Shown one piece after another: positions 34,658 through 43,752 of a DNA stretch of 64,000 bases. The number at the start of each line of letters is the position of its first letter. Position 1 is the first letter of the stretch. A program made the position numbers and the translations under genes. The DNA comes from Chryseobacterium phocaeense (GTDB lineage Bacteria > Bacteroidota > Bacteroidia > Flavobacteriales > Weeksellaceae): NCBI RefSeq assembly GCF_900169075.1, contig NZ_LT827013.1:62001-126000 (forward strand), given 5' to 3'. Below the pieces are notes generated by a model that saw nothing but the letters and a program-made list of their open reading frames with translations, was not told the DNA's origin and made no database searches.

Positions 34658-35413
34658 TTATTTGAATTTCATCAGCTCATTGATTTTTATGTATTTCAGA
34701 AAGGTGTAAAATGCCCCTGTGATTGAAATGTAAAATCCGGCAACCCCATCCAAAAAACCTAATTTGAAGAAATAAGTCTTCATGAAATCAAAAAAAGGCG
34801 CAAAAATGATCTTCAAAATAAAAACGGATTTTCCGCTGGAAATCTTTTTTTCCGCCATCAGCTGGGTATAGCTGTTGATTTTTTCAATATGATGGGCAAT
34901 ACTTTTATAGGTGTAATGGTCAATGTTTCCGGGTAATTTCCCTTTTTTGTCCTGTGTTAAAAAACATTCATGCACCAGATCGTCGGTATACTTTCCATGA
35001 CCTTTTTTGAAGAACCTTTCTCTCCATACATTACCCCAACCACCATATTTAATGGTTTTTTTCAGCAGGATATTGTTGAAGTGGATTTCATAAACATTAT
35101 AGGGAGGATGAGCACTGTTTAGAACATCTTTAATTGCCTGTACAGCAGTTTTGTCCGGAACCTCATCAGAATCCAGGAACAGAATCCATTCTCCCGAAGC
35201 TTCAGACAGGGTATAGTTTTTCTGACAGCCGAAGCCGTGAAATTTTTTCTGGATAAATTTTACCTTCGGAAATCCGGTACAGATCTCTTTGGTTTTGTCT
35301 GTGGAAAAAGAATCAACGACAATGATCTCGTCAGCTATTTCATGAATACTATTGATGCTTTTCTCAATGATTCTTTCCCCATTTAAAACAATATAACAGA
35401 CTGATAACTTCAT
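34658..35413 (-). CDS. Family 2 glycosyltransferase, WaaE/KdtX-like
   Basis: A 251-residue protein. It has [39 protein letters not shown], the long KFIQKKFHGFGCQKNYTLSE and the DxD in ILFLDSDEVPD, all as in the WaaE group that adds a glucose to the LPS inner core. Then follow YGGWGNVWRERFFKKGHGKY and a C-terminal membrane-facing segment. The start codon shares one base with the rocD stop (TAATG), so it is translationally coupled to rocD, an unexpected pairing. Confidence 0.88.
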   Translation of the reverse strand: MKLSVCYIVLNGERIIEKSINSIHEIADEIIVVDSFSTDKTKEICTGFPKVKFIQKKFHGFGCQKNYTLSEASGEWILFLDSDEVPDKTAVQAIKDVLNSAHPPYNVYEIHFNNILLKKTIKYGGWGNVWRERFFKKGHGKYTDDLVHECFLTQDKKGKLPGNIDHYTYKSIAHHIEKINSYTQLMAEKKISSGKSVFILKIIFAPFFDFMKTYFFKLGFLDGVAGFYISITGAFYTFLKYIKINELMKFK

Positions 35414-36660
35414 TAATGAAATTCTGTGATAGTTTTTTCAATGATTTTTACGCAGTCTAAAAGCTGCTCTTCTGTAATAACCAAAGGTGGTGCCAATCTG
35501 ATGATATTGCCGTGCGTTGGCTTGGCCAGAAGTCCGTTTTCTTTTAGCTGTAAGCATAAATTCCATGCTGTAGAGCTTTCCGGAGTGTCATTGATCAGGA
35601 TTGCATTCAGAAGGCCTTTCCCTCTTACTTTGGTAATCAGACTGTTTTTTTCGATGATTTTTTCAATTTCTGCTCTGAAAAGCTGACCCAATTGTTCTGC
35701 TCTTTCAGATAATTTTTCATCTGCAACTACATCTAAAGCAGCTACTGCTACCGCACATGCAATTGGATTCCCTCCGAAAGTAGAACCATGCTGTCCCGGC
35801 TTGATCACATTCATGATAGAATCGTTGGCCAATACCGCAGATACAGGATACATCCCTCCGGACAGGGCTTTTCCTAAGATCAGGATATCCGGCTGTACAT
35901 TTTCGTGGTGACACGCAATCAATTGTCCGGTTCTTGCGATCCCGGTCTGAACCTCATCAGCGATGAATAATACATTATGTTTTCTGCATAATTCTGAAGC
36001 TGTTTTCAGGAAACCTTCATCCGGCACATATACACCGGCTTCTCCCTGAATTGGCTCAACTAAGAATGCGGCAATATTTGCAGCTTTTCTGTTCAGTACT
36101 TCTTCCAGTGCTGCAGTATCATTGTAAGGAATTTTGATGAATCCAGGCGTGAAGGGCCCGTAATTCTGGTTAGCATCAGGATCATTGGAGAAAGAAACGA
36201 TGGTTGTTGTTCTTCCGTGGAAATTATTTTCGCAAACGATGATCTTTGCGGCATTTTCAGAAATTCCCTTTACTTCATAGCTCCATTTTCTGGCTAGTTT
36301 TACGGCTGTTTCTACAGCCTCGGCCCCGGAGTTCATGGGAAGAACCTTATCAAAACCGAAAAGAGAGGTGATTTTTTGCTCGTACTCGCCCAGTTTTGAA
36401 TTGTAAAATGCTCTTGACGTCAGGGCCAGTTTCTGTGCCTGTTCCACCAATGCTCCTACAATTTTAGGGTGGGAGTGCCCCTGGTTCACAGCAGAATATG
36501 CTGAAAGAAAATCATAATATTTTTTGCCTTCCACGTCCCATACAAAAACGCCTTCCCCGCGGTCAAGAACCACTGGAAGAGGGTGATAGTTGTGCGCTCC
36601 GTGTTTTTCTTCAAGGTCAATAAAATACTGTGAGTTTTTTGCTGTTGCTGCTGTTGACAT
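35413..36660 (-). CDS. rocD: Ornithine--oxo-acid aminotransferase
   Basis: 415 residues from the ATG at 36660 ([20 protein letters not shown]); the frame runs to 36690 but the inner start is the conserved one. It is a class III PLP aminotransferase: [29 protein letters not shown], the [11 protein letters not shown] stretch with the PLP-binding aspartate, and [19 protein letters not shown] with the Schiff-base lysine (GKAL). It converts ornithine and 2-oxoglutarate to glutamate semialdehyde and glutamate, linking arginine breakdown with proline. Normal length. Confidence 0.95.
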   Translation of the reverse strand: MSTAATAKNSQYFIDLEEKHGAHNYHPLPVVLDRGEGVFVWDVEGKKYYDFLSAYSAVNQGHSHPKIVGALVEQAQKLALTSRAFYNSKLGEYEQKITSLFGFDKVLPMNSGAEAVETAVKLARKWSYEVKGISENAAKIIVCENNFHGRTTTIVSFSNDPDANQNYGPFTPGFIKIPYNDTAALEEVLNRKAANIAAFLVEPIQGEAGVYVPDEGFLKTASELCRKHNVLFIADEVQTGIARTGQLIACHHENVQPDILILGKALSGGMYPVSAVLANDSIMNVIKPGQHGSTFGGNPIACAVAVAALDVVADEKLSERAEQLGQLFRAEIEKIIEKNSLITKVRGKGLLNAILINDTPESSTAWNLCLQLKENGLLAKPTHGNIIRLAPPLVITEEQLLDCVKIIEKTITEFH

Positions 36661-36980
36661 ATGTTTTGGTTTTACGGCAAATTTAAGCATTATTAATGAG
36701 ATGAATGAACAAAAACGTAATACAGTACACGTTGGGATTTACAGTGTATTTTAAGGGGATGCATTATTGTTTTTAGAAAATATTTCCTTCTTTATCAGGC
36801 AGGATAGGTTTTATATCTTTCCGGAATATTTTTGGGACGAGATCATTTTTCTCTGTCCGCTCCGGACCATGGCAATATTTATTCATAGTCTATTTCCTGG
36901 TCATCTGACCAGTGAGTTCTTTATTGCTCGATGTTATATCGGAGATGATATTGCCGTGCTTATCATAAGTAGCAGCGCTT
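36661..36980. other. Spacer between rocD and the T6SS cargo island
   Basis: 320 bases with no intact gene. Part of it (36773-36994) reads as a broken frame on the minus strand, listed separately. No terminator hairpin is obvious behind the last island gene. Confidence 0.5.
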
Positions 36981-36994
36981 TTAATCCGGAGCAC
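36773..36994 (-). pseudogene. Possible gene remnant at the end of the T6SS island
   Basis: A minus-strand frame overlapping the end of the 402-residue gene by 14 bases reads about 34 codons with RIKSAATYDKHGNIISDI. After a TAG at 36890-36892 it continues in the same frame for about 38 more codons (MNKYCHGPERTEKNDLVPK ...) to a TAA at 36773. The TYDKHGNI stretch recalls YD-repeat or toxin-tail sequence. It looks like the tail of a lost effector or of an older downstream gene, but it is short and the call is weak. Confidence 0.3.
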
Positions 36995-38189
36995 CTACGC
37001 TGTCAAACAGATCTGCATATTCAATCACTGATTTTAATTTGGGTAAACCGTAGTAATTATTTGATTGATATTCACTTTTCACTTTGTTCCATTCTTCTTC
37101 TCCGATAAAATCTCTGTAATCGGCTAATATGGTCATGTCTCCCCAATCGTTACTTTTATTATGAAATTGTTTGAAAAGAGGATCATATGTATTAGCCATA
37201 AAAGCTAGTATTTTCATCTTATCCTGATCATTAAATTCAGTTTGAATTTCATTATTAATTATTTTTGAACTTAAATATTTTAAGATCAGTAAATCTTTTA
37301 CATTCTTTGAAGTATTAAATACTGTTTCATAAGAATTGAGGAACGATGATCTTATTTCTGTTTTCCCATTACAGTCTTTAGAAGCAATATAATTGTAGAG
37401 ATCTTTTGAATTATCCAGTAGATTAGAATTTAAATAGTTGATTACATACTCATTAAATTTAGCTTCTTTATCATATCCAAAATATTTAACAAGGTTTCTG
37501 ATAAAAAGCTGATCATGCTGTACAAGCCACGTGATTGAAGATGTATTGTTATTAAAAAAGTACATATTTCTAGCTGCAATGGTTTTTATATTTTGTTTCC
37601 GGATATTTTTTAAATCGGATAGATCTTTCCAATAATATATCTTTACATCACCTGATTTATTACTAGCTACAGCTCCATTCTCATATTTTGTAAAATCGGA
37701 ATTTTTAGTATAATCAAATATTTCCGGGATACTATAAAAATCAGAAATAAATAATCCGTTTTTAAAGACATAAGTACTGTATGGATTGGCATCTATACTA
37801 TTTGAATTCTTAAAAAGGTTAAAATTTTTTGAACATTTATCTTCAAAATTGATCTGGAGATATTTTGTTTCTGATTTTGGATCAATAATCCTATGAAATA
37901 CTTCTTTAATCTTGCTATTAAATTCTTCCACAGAAGGTTTTTTGAAGCCATTATCTTTTAATTCCTGTAATATAATGGATTCAGTTGCTTCTATATCTTT
38001 TATTTTAAATTGATAGGTTGGGTAATCTGTTTCATTCTTTTCCCCGCTTACTCCTGCTGATAGCTGAGATTTCAGGACAGGGATATAAGAATCTTGTTGA
38101 GTATAATCCATAGTTTGTGTATTAGTTGGAGTTTGAGAGTCACATTTATTCATCATTAAAAAAATTCCTAATAACAAAATACTTTTCAT
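36981..38189 (-). CDS. Putative lipoprotein; candidate immunity protein for the PAAR-like effector
   Basis: A 402-residue protein of no family I recognise. The N-terminus (MKSILLLGIFLMMNKCDSQT) looks like a lipoprotein signal with Cys16, though the lipobox is imperfect. The rest is soluble, rich in Asn, Lys and Tyr, with helical stretches (YLSSKIINNEIQTEFNDQDK, FGYDKEAKFNEYVINYLNS). It starts 12 bases after the stop of the 1409-residue cell-wall-hydrolase effector and is the last gene of the island. In T6SS modules the gene behind an effector usually encodes its immunity protein. A periplasm-facing lipoprotein would suit a peptidoglycan hydrolase. This role is inferred from position and predicted location only. 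Confidence 0.65.
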   Translation of the reverse strand: MKSILLLGIFLMMNKCDSQTPTNTQTMDYTQQDSYIPVLKSQLSAGVSGEKNETDYPTYQFKIKDIEATESIILQELKDNGFKKPSVEEFNSKIKEVFHRIIDPKSETKYLQINFEDKCSKNFNLFKNSNSIDANPYSTYVFKNGLFISDFYSIPEIFDYTKNSDFTKYENGAVASNKSGDVKIYYWKDLSDLKNIRKQNIKTIAARNMYFFNNNTSSITWLVQHDQLFIRNLVKYFGYDKEAKFNEYVINYLNSNLLDNSKDLYNYIASKDCNGKTEIRSSFLNSYETVFNTSKNVKDLLILKYLSSKIINNEIQTEFNDQDKMKILAFMANTYDPLFKQFHNKSNDWGDMTILADYRDFIGEEEWNKVKSEYQSNNYYGLPKLKSVIEYADLFDSVGAPD

Positions 38190-38201
38190 AATATATAATA
38201 T

Positions 38202-41200
38202 TTAATTACTTCTTGTGTTTGACTGAGAATCAACATCAGCTTCGCTGGTCATCACTTTCAGATTATATTCATCTTCTGTAGGTGTATAATTTGGAGGGAT
38301 AACGAACCAGTCAATATCAGATTCTGAATATTTTGAAATTTTTACAGTTCTGGCTCCTTTTACTCCTCCCTGGTTTCCACCTAAGCAATAATAATGTTTT
38401 CCATCTTCACTTTTTCCAATAACAAATGTAATATGTCCGTCTCCTCCCACACTGCTTCCATTTGCAGTTGCTGCCTCATTATCTCCCCAATCAATAACTG
38501 CTGCTGCGCCGTAAATAGGTTTGCTCTTATCTAATTGCTTCCAGAATTGCCACATGGCTGCTCTACATGAAAGTGGAGGAGGGGCATATCCTGCCTGTGC
38601 AAAAACCCAGCTTACAAAAGCTCCGCACCAGTTCGTTCCTTCGTCAAGACCTTTACCATTTGAAGAGGCATTAAAATAATCATTAATGCGAGGGTTATTA
38701 TCAGAACCAGCAATAGCTTTTTGCCCAACTTCCGGGAATGCGAATGGCATCCATGGGGCCTTTCCAGCCAAGGCCATACCGGTATCCTGCCCTCCACATT
38801 GATCTACTTTAAAAATAGCTTTTGTTCCGGTTGTATAGTTGCCTTCTTTTTTCTTATAAATATATTTTCCTCCCTGATATGAAGCTCTTCTTTTATCTCT
38901 GGAGCTTGTTTTACTATTAATGACATCAACAAGATCATTAATTGTTTTTAATTCATCAGTACCATTGCTGACTATTTCGTTAAGTCCCTTAGTTACCCAG
39001 AAACTAATTCCCGATAAAACGGCATATTTTTCTTCCGCTAATTTTTCCGGTTGTTCCCCCGTAAAATCATTATCTAATGTAATAAATTTTGTAACAGGTA
39101 ATCCAAGACTTTCTCTATGAGTATTGAAAAATTTTTGAAAACCTTCATAATTTACTCTTCCGGTTACCATAATAAAGCCTCTTCCGCGTAAGTTAAAACC
39201 GTCTTTAGTTCCTGCTCTGTTTCCTAATCTGCTTCCGTAGGCATTAATACCTATCGATCTTTCGTTTAGTGCATCCTGTTTACATCTTGCATCATTCCCT
39301 TTATAATAAGCTAAATCACTATTGAATAATGTGCTGTAGCTGTATTTTAAACTTTCAGTTAAAGTTACCAGATCTGTTTCTGTTCTCACCTGTGCAAAAA
39401 AATGAGCTTTACGTCTACAGGTGTTTATTTTAAATTTTTCAAAATATTCATTAATAAAGGGAAGACATTTTTCCATCAGAGTAATACTTCCATTGAAAAA
39501 TATCTGTTGGAGCTCCGGTAATGTAATCTTTGCTTTGCATCTTGTGCATTCTCCACCTTCTTTCTTCACCTCCGCCATTTCCACCACCACAGGCACCACA
39601 TCATTATCAATGACTTCCGGTGTTTCCTTTTGTGAAACTTTCAGGCACCCGCTTTCGTAGAAGATAAACTGCTTCCGTAATTCAAGCATTTCGTCCTGGG
39701 TGAAAGGTGTTCCGTCCTGTTTGTAAGCTTTTATTCCCAGTTTTTCCATATCTTCGGTACGGACCAGATCAGCAGGAAGGGTATTATTGATGGTCACTTG
39801 TATCTTTTCAGCTTTCCAGATTTTTTTTGCAGGATCTGCAGGATCTTTAAGCTGACGTGAAACCTGAGCGATATAATAATCAAAATTTTTGGGTGGGGTT
39901 TTCCAATCTTCTTTTGCGGTGAATGAAACTTCCAGCAGACCGTCTTTTCCTACTTTTTCATCTTTATAGTTCTCTTTGCTTTCGTGGGTATATACAATAT
40001 GATCCTTTTCATTGAGGCTTTCCTTTGGGACTTCTTTAAAAACATCAACCTTTAAGATTTCTTCTGTCATATTTACGGTATGCACCCAGATTTTGTGAGT
40101 TTTCCCATAGAAGGTCTGCATCCGCTGGATATCTTTGCCATCCTCGGTGGAAAACATGATGGACACCACTTTTTGCTCCGATGTAATGACAAGCTCTTCA
40201 TTGGAGTCCAGAACCTCAAGATAAGTAGTAGCTGCATCTATCACTACAGGTTTGGTTCCCACTATTGAAATATTTGCGGGTAGTATAATATCTGTGGAAG
40301 AGGATGCTTGAAGCTCTATGGTAAAAACCAGGCGATATTTTGGAGTCGGATTTTCAGCTGTTTTGGGAATAGCGGTATCCAGTTTCTTTTTGTAGTCTTC
40401 GCTAGTATTGATTACGAAGGAAGCTTTTCCTTCACTGTTGAGGGTTACACTCTTTTCCTCCAGCATATATTTTTCTTTCTCTTTGTAAAAGTCATCACCA
40501 TCGCCCTTTACCCAGATCTTTATTTTCAATGACTGATTTTGAAGGCCGTCAATTTCAATAAATCCATAAGTGTCTTCCCCAAAACCGGTTTCTGTACGCT
40601 TTACTCCGGTTCCATAGGCCCAGAGTGCCCTTTTAATGGCGGGTTCGGAAACTTTTATTTTGGTGTCAATTTTTTTATTATCTGTCTGATCACCGGTTAA
40701 ATAAGCGGAGATTGTAAATTCACCCAATTCGTTGAAAGTGAGGGTGCCGTCTCCATTATCGGTAACGTTTTGGGGTACATCTATTTTTATGGCTTCATTT
40801 CCGGCCAATGTTGCAATTCTTGCGGTAGCCGTATATTTTACTTTAGTGCCTTTTGGAATATTCCCGGCAGGAAGTTTAAATTGATCAATGACATTTTTAA
40901 TAATCTCAAAACTGAAAGTATCTGATCCTGAAAACGCAGGCTGTTTCCCTGCTCCCACGGGATTCGCATAAGCTTCCAAAGTATATCTGCCCAGATACTG
41001 CCCGGTTGAAAGGTGGGCATCCTGGCTGAGAAGTGCATCCGCTCTTTTATTAATTACAGGTGTCCTGAAAGAAGGAGAGGTTTCAAAGACAGCTATTCTT
41101 CCCGCTCCTTCCTTCTTCAGATACCAGTGTGCTGTTTTTCCTGCTGCCGGAAGATAGGCCACATTGAATCTGGATGCCTGAACTTTTAGCATGTCGCTTG

Positions 41201-42431
41201 AGCGGAGTATACCCGGTTCACCGGTTACCCCCATAATACCCAGCGTATTTTCAATTTTTATTTGAACCGATTCAGGTTTTGGATCATTGGCATCTGTGAA
41301 TGCTTCCACGGTATATGTTCCGGCATTTTTAAAGGTCAGCATGGCTGTATTTCCAACTTTATTTACAGCAACGATATGAGAAGCGGAAGTTCCGGTAAGG
41401 CTGTTATACAAAACTGTTGTTCCTTGTTTTATCCTCCATTGGGCCGCAGTACCAAGCGGGTTGAAAATATTCCGGTTCAGTATTTTCATCTGGTCGGCAG
41501 CGGTATTGAGTTTATACTCTATGGATACGGGAATGGGAATTTTAACCAGTGTGGAATTTCCCGGAACACTTATTTTTTTTACAAAATCTTTTACAACTTC
41601 AATGATGATTGCACAGTTTTTATCTCCTGCTTTCTTTCCGTAAGCTTCTATTCTGTATTTTCCTTCCGGCAGGTTTTCAAAGATCTTAGCCATAGGCTGG
41701 TTAAAAATGCTGCCTAGGCCTATGAATGTTTTGATCTTATCCTTGGTATCTTCTCCTTTAAAAAGGGCCCAGATGATCTTTGCGGCGTCTCCTTTGAACT
41801 GTGCCTGAAGATAAAGATTATCAGCAGTAAAAGAAGGTAAAAACGAATTCCAGGGTGAAGAAGGCATCAGAATATAATAATAGATTCCCGTAGGCTTAGC
41901 TATAGGTACCGGAAGATTCATTGAAATTGCTGATACGGAGGTGGAAGATGAAGTTCCTGATGAGGTTGCCCATTGTGGTGAGGCATTAGCCACCGAAAAC
42001 TCATCGGCTTCCTTTACATCAATCTGGGAAACATTATTGGATTGTCCGGTGGTGGCAAACGCAACTGTTCCCGGAACACCGTACCCCGGGCATGCGGCTG
42101 TAGAAACATCTAAGAGTACCTTCATACTTTTGTTGAATTCTACATTTTCATAGTAATCTTTATACTTAAGATTACACCTTCCTTTGCAGGGATATGGCTT
42201 ACCATCTGAACCTTTACAGTTACCAAAGCCATTTCCGCCTCCAAAACTTTCAGCTTTGTCATCCAGATAAGTTGCTACCGGCTTACCCTGTGCAAAATAT
42301 TTATTTTTACCAAGTTTTTTCTTCTGGCTTTTTACTTCCAATGGAACCGCAGTAGCTTTAGAGTTATTTGATGCTGAATTGCTACAATATGCAGTTGCCC
42401 CTTCTACAATAATAAATCCTTTATCTGCCAT
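38202..42431 (-). CDS. T6SS effector: PAAR-like (DUF4280) head, Ig-like stalk, GH19 and TIGR02594-type cell wall hydrolase domains
   Basis: A 1409-residue protein. Residues ~1-140 fit the PAAR-like DUF4280 fold (KYFAQGKPVATYLDDKAESF, PCKGRCNLKY, VSTAACPGYGVPG). Residues ~180-900 are a chain of beta-rich Ig-like units. Residues ~970-1190 match GH19 lysozyme/chitinase domains: AHFFAQVRTET and LTESLKYSYSTLF carry the likely catalytic glutamates (near 1018 and 1026), followed by GSRLGNRAG and LRGRGFIMVTGRVNY. Residues ~1223-1370 match TIGR02594/CHAP-like amidases: NPRINDYF, TNWCGAFVSWVF with Cys near 1269, DGHITFVIG with His near 1333, and CLGGNQGGVK. It should ride on the VgrG tip and cut both the sugar and peptide parts of peptidoglycan. 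There is no signal peptide, as expected for T6SS cargo. Confidence 0.85.
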   Translation of the reverse strand: MADKGFIIVEGATAYCSNSASNNSKATAVPLEVKSQKKKLGKNKYFAQGKPVATYLDDKAESFGGGNGFGNCKGSDGKPYPCKGRCNLKYKDYYENVEFNKSMKVLLDVSTAACPGYGVPGTVAFATTGQSNNVSQIDVKEADEFSVANASPQWATSSGTSSSTSVSAISMNLPVPIAKPTGIYYYILMPSSPWNSFLPSFTADNLYLQAQFKGDAAKIIWALFKGEDTKDKIKTFIGLGSIFNQPMAKIFENLPEGKYRIEAYGKKAGDKNCAIIIEVVKDFVKKISVPGNSTLVKIPIPVSIEYKLNTAADQMKILNRNIFNPLGTAAQWRIKQGTTVLYNSLTGTSASHIVAVNKVGNTAMLTFKNAGTYTVEAFTDANDPKPESVQIKIENTLGIMGVTGEPGILRSSDMLKVQASRFNVAYLPAAGKTAHWYLKKEGAGRIAVFETSPSFRTPVINKRADALLSQDAHLSTGQYLGRYTLEAYANPVGAGKQPAFSGSDTFSFEIIKNVIDQFKLPAGNIPKGTKVKYTATARIATLAGNEAIKIDVPQNVTDNGDGTLTFNELGEFTISAYLTGDQTDNKKIDTKIKVSEPAIKRALWAYGTGVKRTETGFGEDTYGFIEIDGLQNQSLKIKIWVKGDGDDFYKEKEKYMLEEKSVTLNSEGKASFVINTSEDYKKKLDTAIPKTAENPTPKYRLVFTIELQASSSTDIILPANISIVGTKPVVIDAATTYLEVLDSNEELVITSEQKVVSIMFSTEDGKDIQRMQTFYGKTHKIWVHTVNMTEEILKVDVFKEVPKESLNEKDHIVYTHESKENYKDEKVGKDGLLEVSFTAKEDWKTPPKNFDYYIAQVSRQLKDPADPAKKIWKAEKIQVTINNTLPADLVRTEDMEKLGIKAYKQDGTPFTQDEMLELRKQFIFYESGCLKVSQKETPEVIDNDVVPVVVEMAEVKKEGGECTRCKAKITLPELQQIFFNGSITLMEKCLPFINEYFEKFKINTCRRKAHFFAQVRTETDLVTLTESLKYSYSTLFNSDLAYYKGNDARCKQDALNERSIGINAYGSRLGNRAGTKDGFNLRGRGFIMVTGRVNYEGFQKFFNTHRESLGLPVTKFITLDNDFTGEQPEKLAEEKYAVLSGISFWVTKGLNEIVSNGTDELKTINDLVDVINSKTSSRDKRRASYQGGKYIYKKKEGNYTTGTKAIFKVDQCGGQDTGMALAGKAPWMPFAFPEVGQKAIAGSDNNPRINDYFNASSNGKGLDEGTNWCGAFVSWVFAQAGYAPPPLSCRAAMWQFWKQLDKSKPIYGAAAVIDWGDNEAATANGSSVGGDGHITFVIGKSEDGKHYYCLGGNQGGVKGARTVKISKYSESDIDWFVIPPNYTPTEDEYNLKVMTSEADVDSQSNTRSN

Positions 42432-42443
42432 GATTTGTGTTTT

Positions 42444-43235
42444 TTATATAATACTGCTTATTTCCCGGTAGACTATTTTTTCTCCATCCGAAATCATAAA
42501 GTCTGCCTTTTTTTTTGAATACTGCCTTTTGGGCGAGTTATATTCCATTTGTATATGGAGTTCTGCTTTATATGCTCCGGGCTGATACATATATCTTTTA
42601 TCAATTTCTTCTTTGAGGTGGTCGGGTACGGTGACCTCTGAAGTAAAAAAGGCATCAAACCCGTAATCTCTTTGTTCTGCTGTGATTGTTCCGGGACATT
42701 CTATATCTCCGATTCCTTTGATATTCCATGTAAACGCTTCGTTGGTTTTTCCACCATTATCTACATATGAAGGTGCGAACATGAGGAGGTTCCAAAACGG
42801 TTCTTTCAGCTTATTCCCGTAGAAGATGTTTTCATCTTCCATAGCTGCCAGGTATTGGTTTCTGAATATATCCGCATTCTGATATTTCTCCTGAATTCCT
42901 GCTGTTTTCTGTTTCCAGTTCTCCACATTCCGGTTATGTTCTGCAGCATTAAGGAAAACTCCCTTTTCATCTACTTTTATTTTTACAGGATAAGAATTTT
43001 TTTCCAGTTCGTGAAGAATTTCCATAAAGCTGTTTTCAGAAGGCAGGGGAGCATCTTCTATTTTATCTACCAGCCAGTTTTTTGTCTGGTCTTCATTTTC
43101 TGTTTCCTCAATATGAATTTTGCAGGAAGAATGAAAGCCCTTTTTTTCTCCAAACTGTACTTCAAGTGAGCTGTCCAAATGATAGATATGTGTTCCTGAA
43201 TATTTCTGAAAAGGTTTTACGCGGTTTTCTTCCAT
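42444..43235 (-). CDS. Unknown T6SS island protein, candidate effector adaptor or chaperone
   Basis: A 263-residue soluble protein with no signal peptide and no family I recognise. It starts MEENRVKPFQKYSGTHIYHL and has EPFWNLLMFAPSYVDNGGKT near the middle. A 'DNGGK' piece also occurs in the DUF3289-like protein (VEGPFDDNGGKISKPKEGEK), which may be a shared structural turn. The end is YNSPKRQYSKKKADFMISDG. It lies 12 bases before the PAAR-like effector and in the same direction. That is the place where adaptors for loading effectors onto VgrG are often encoded, so an adaptor role is possible but not shown. Confidence 0.6.
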   Translation of the reverse strand: MEENRVKPFQKYSGTHIYHLDSSLEVQFGEKKGFHSSCKIHIEETENEDQTKNWLVDKIEDAPLPSENSFMEILHELEKNSYPVKIKVDEKGVFLNAAEHNRNVENWKQKTAGIQEKYQNADIFRNQYLAAMEDENIFYGNKLKEPFWNLLMFAPSYVDNGGKTNEAFTWNIKGIGDIECPGTITAEQRDYGFDAFFTSEVTVPDHLKEEIDKRYMYQPGAYKAELHIQMEYNSPKRQYSKKKADFMISDGEKIVYREISSII

Positions 43236-43238
43236 GCT

Positions 43239-43715
43239 TTATTTTTTGCAGTTATCAAGAATTATTTCTTCCGGAATTTCATACATATATATCTTTTCCA
43301 TGGTTCCGCCGCTACATTTACTTATATAATAATTGGCTATAAAATCTTCCTTGTAATGTGAGATTTCTTCACTCAACAAACCATCTGCATTTTCTTTATG
43401 GCTGATAAAATAAGATGTGTTGCCTGTTTTTTTATAAAACACAAAATTTACCGAAGTGGTATTGTTTTGCTTTAGGTATTTATCGTGCTGAAGTTTCTGT
43501 TTTGCATACTGAATAATCTCTTTTTTTAAATTATCCCCTGAATCCGAATGATCTATAAGTATATAATAAGAGATCTTCACAGATTCTTTATAATAGCTGT
43601 TTATAAAGGTCATATGTTCCAGCGGAATAAATTCATTCTTCTTCTTGTCACAGCTCATTGTTGTCAGGATCAAAAAAAATGTTATGAAAAATTTTATATA
43701 TCGTAAATGTTTCAT
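43239..43715 (-). CDS. Small lipoprotein; candidate immunity protein for the DUF3289-like effector
   Basis: A 158-residue protein with a good lipoprotein signal (FITFFLILTTMSCDKKKNEF, Cys22). The mature part is alpha/beta and charged (DHSDSGDNLKKEIIQYAKQK, YFISHKENADGLLSEEISHY), with two further cysteines near the end (SKCSGGTMEK, LDNCKK). No known family. It lies 37 bases behind the DUF3289-like gene and 3 bases before the putative adaptor. By position it is the best immunity candidate for the first effector, and its envelope location suggests a toxin acting in the periplasm. Function is inferred. Confidence 0.6.
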   Translation of the reverse strand: MKHLRYIKFFITFFLILTTMSCDKKKNEFIPLEHMTFINSYYKESVKISYYILIDHSDSGDNLKKEIIQYAKQKLQHDKYLKQNNTTSVNFVFYKKTGNTSYFISHKENADGLLSEEISHYKEDFIANYYISKCSGGTMEKIYMYEIPEEIILDNCKK

Positions 43716-43752
43716 TTGTTGATGGTTAAGGTGTTTTTTGTTTATCCATTAA

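Noticed and set aside
36767..37108. Plus-strand frame of 113 codons in the spacer behind the T6SS island
   Set aside because: Overlaps the supported minus-strand lipoprotein gene and has no motif; the minus-strand remnant reading looks more protein-like, though weak.
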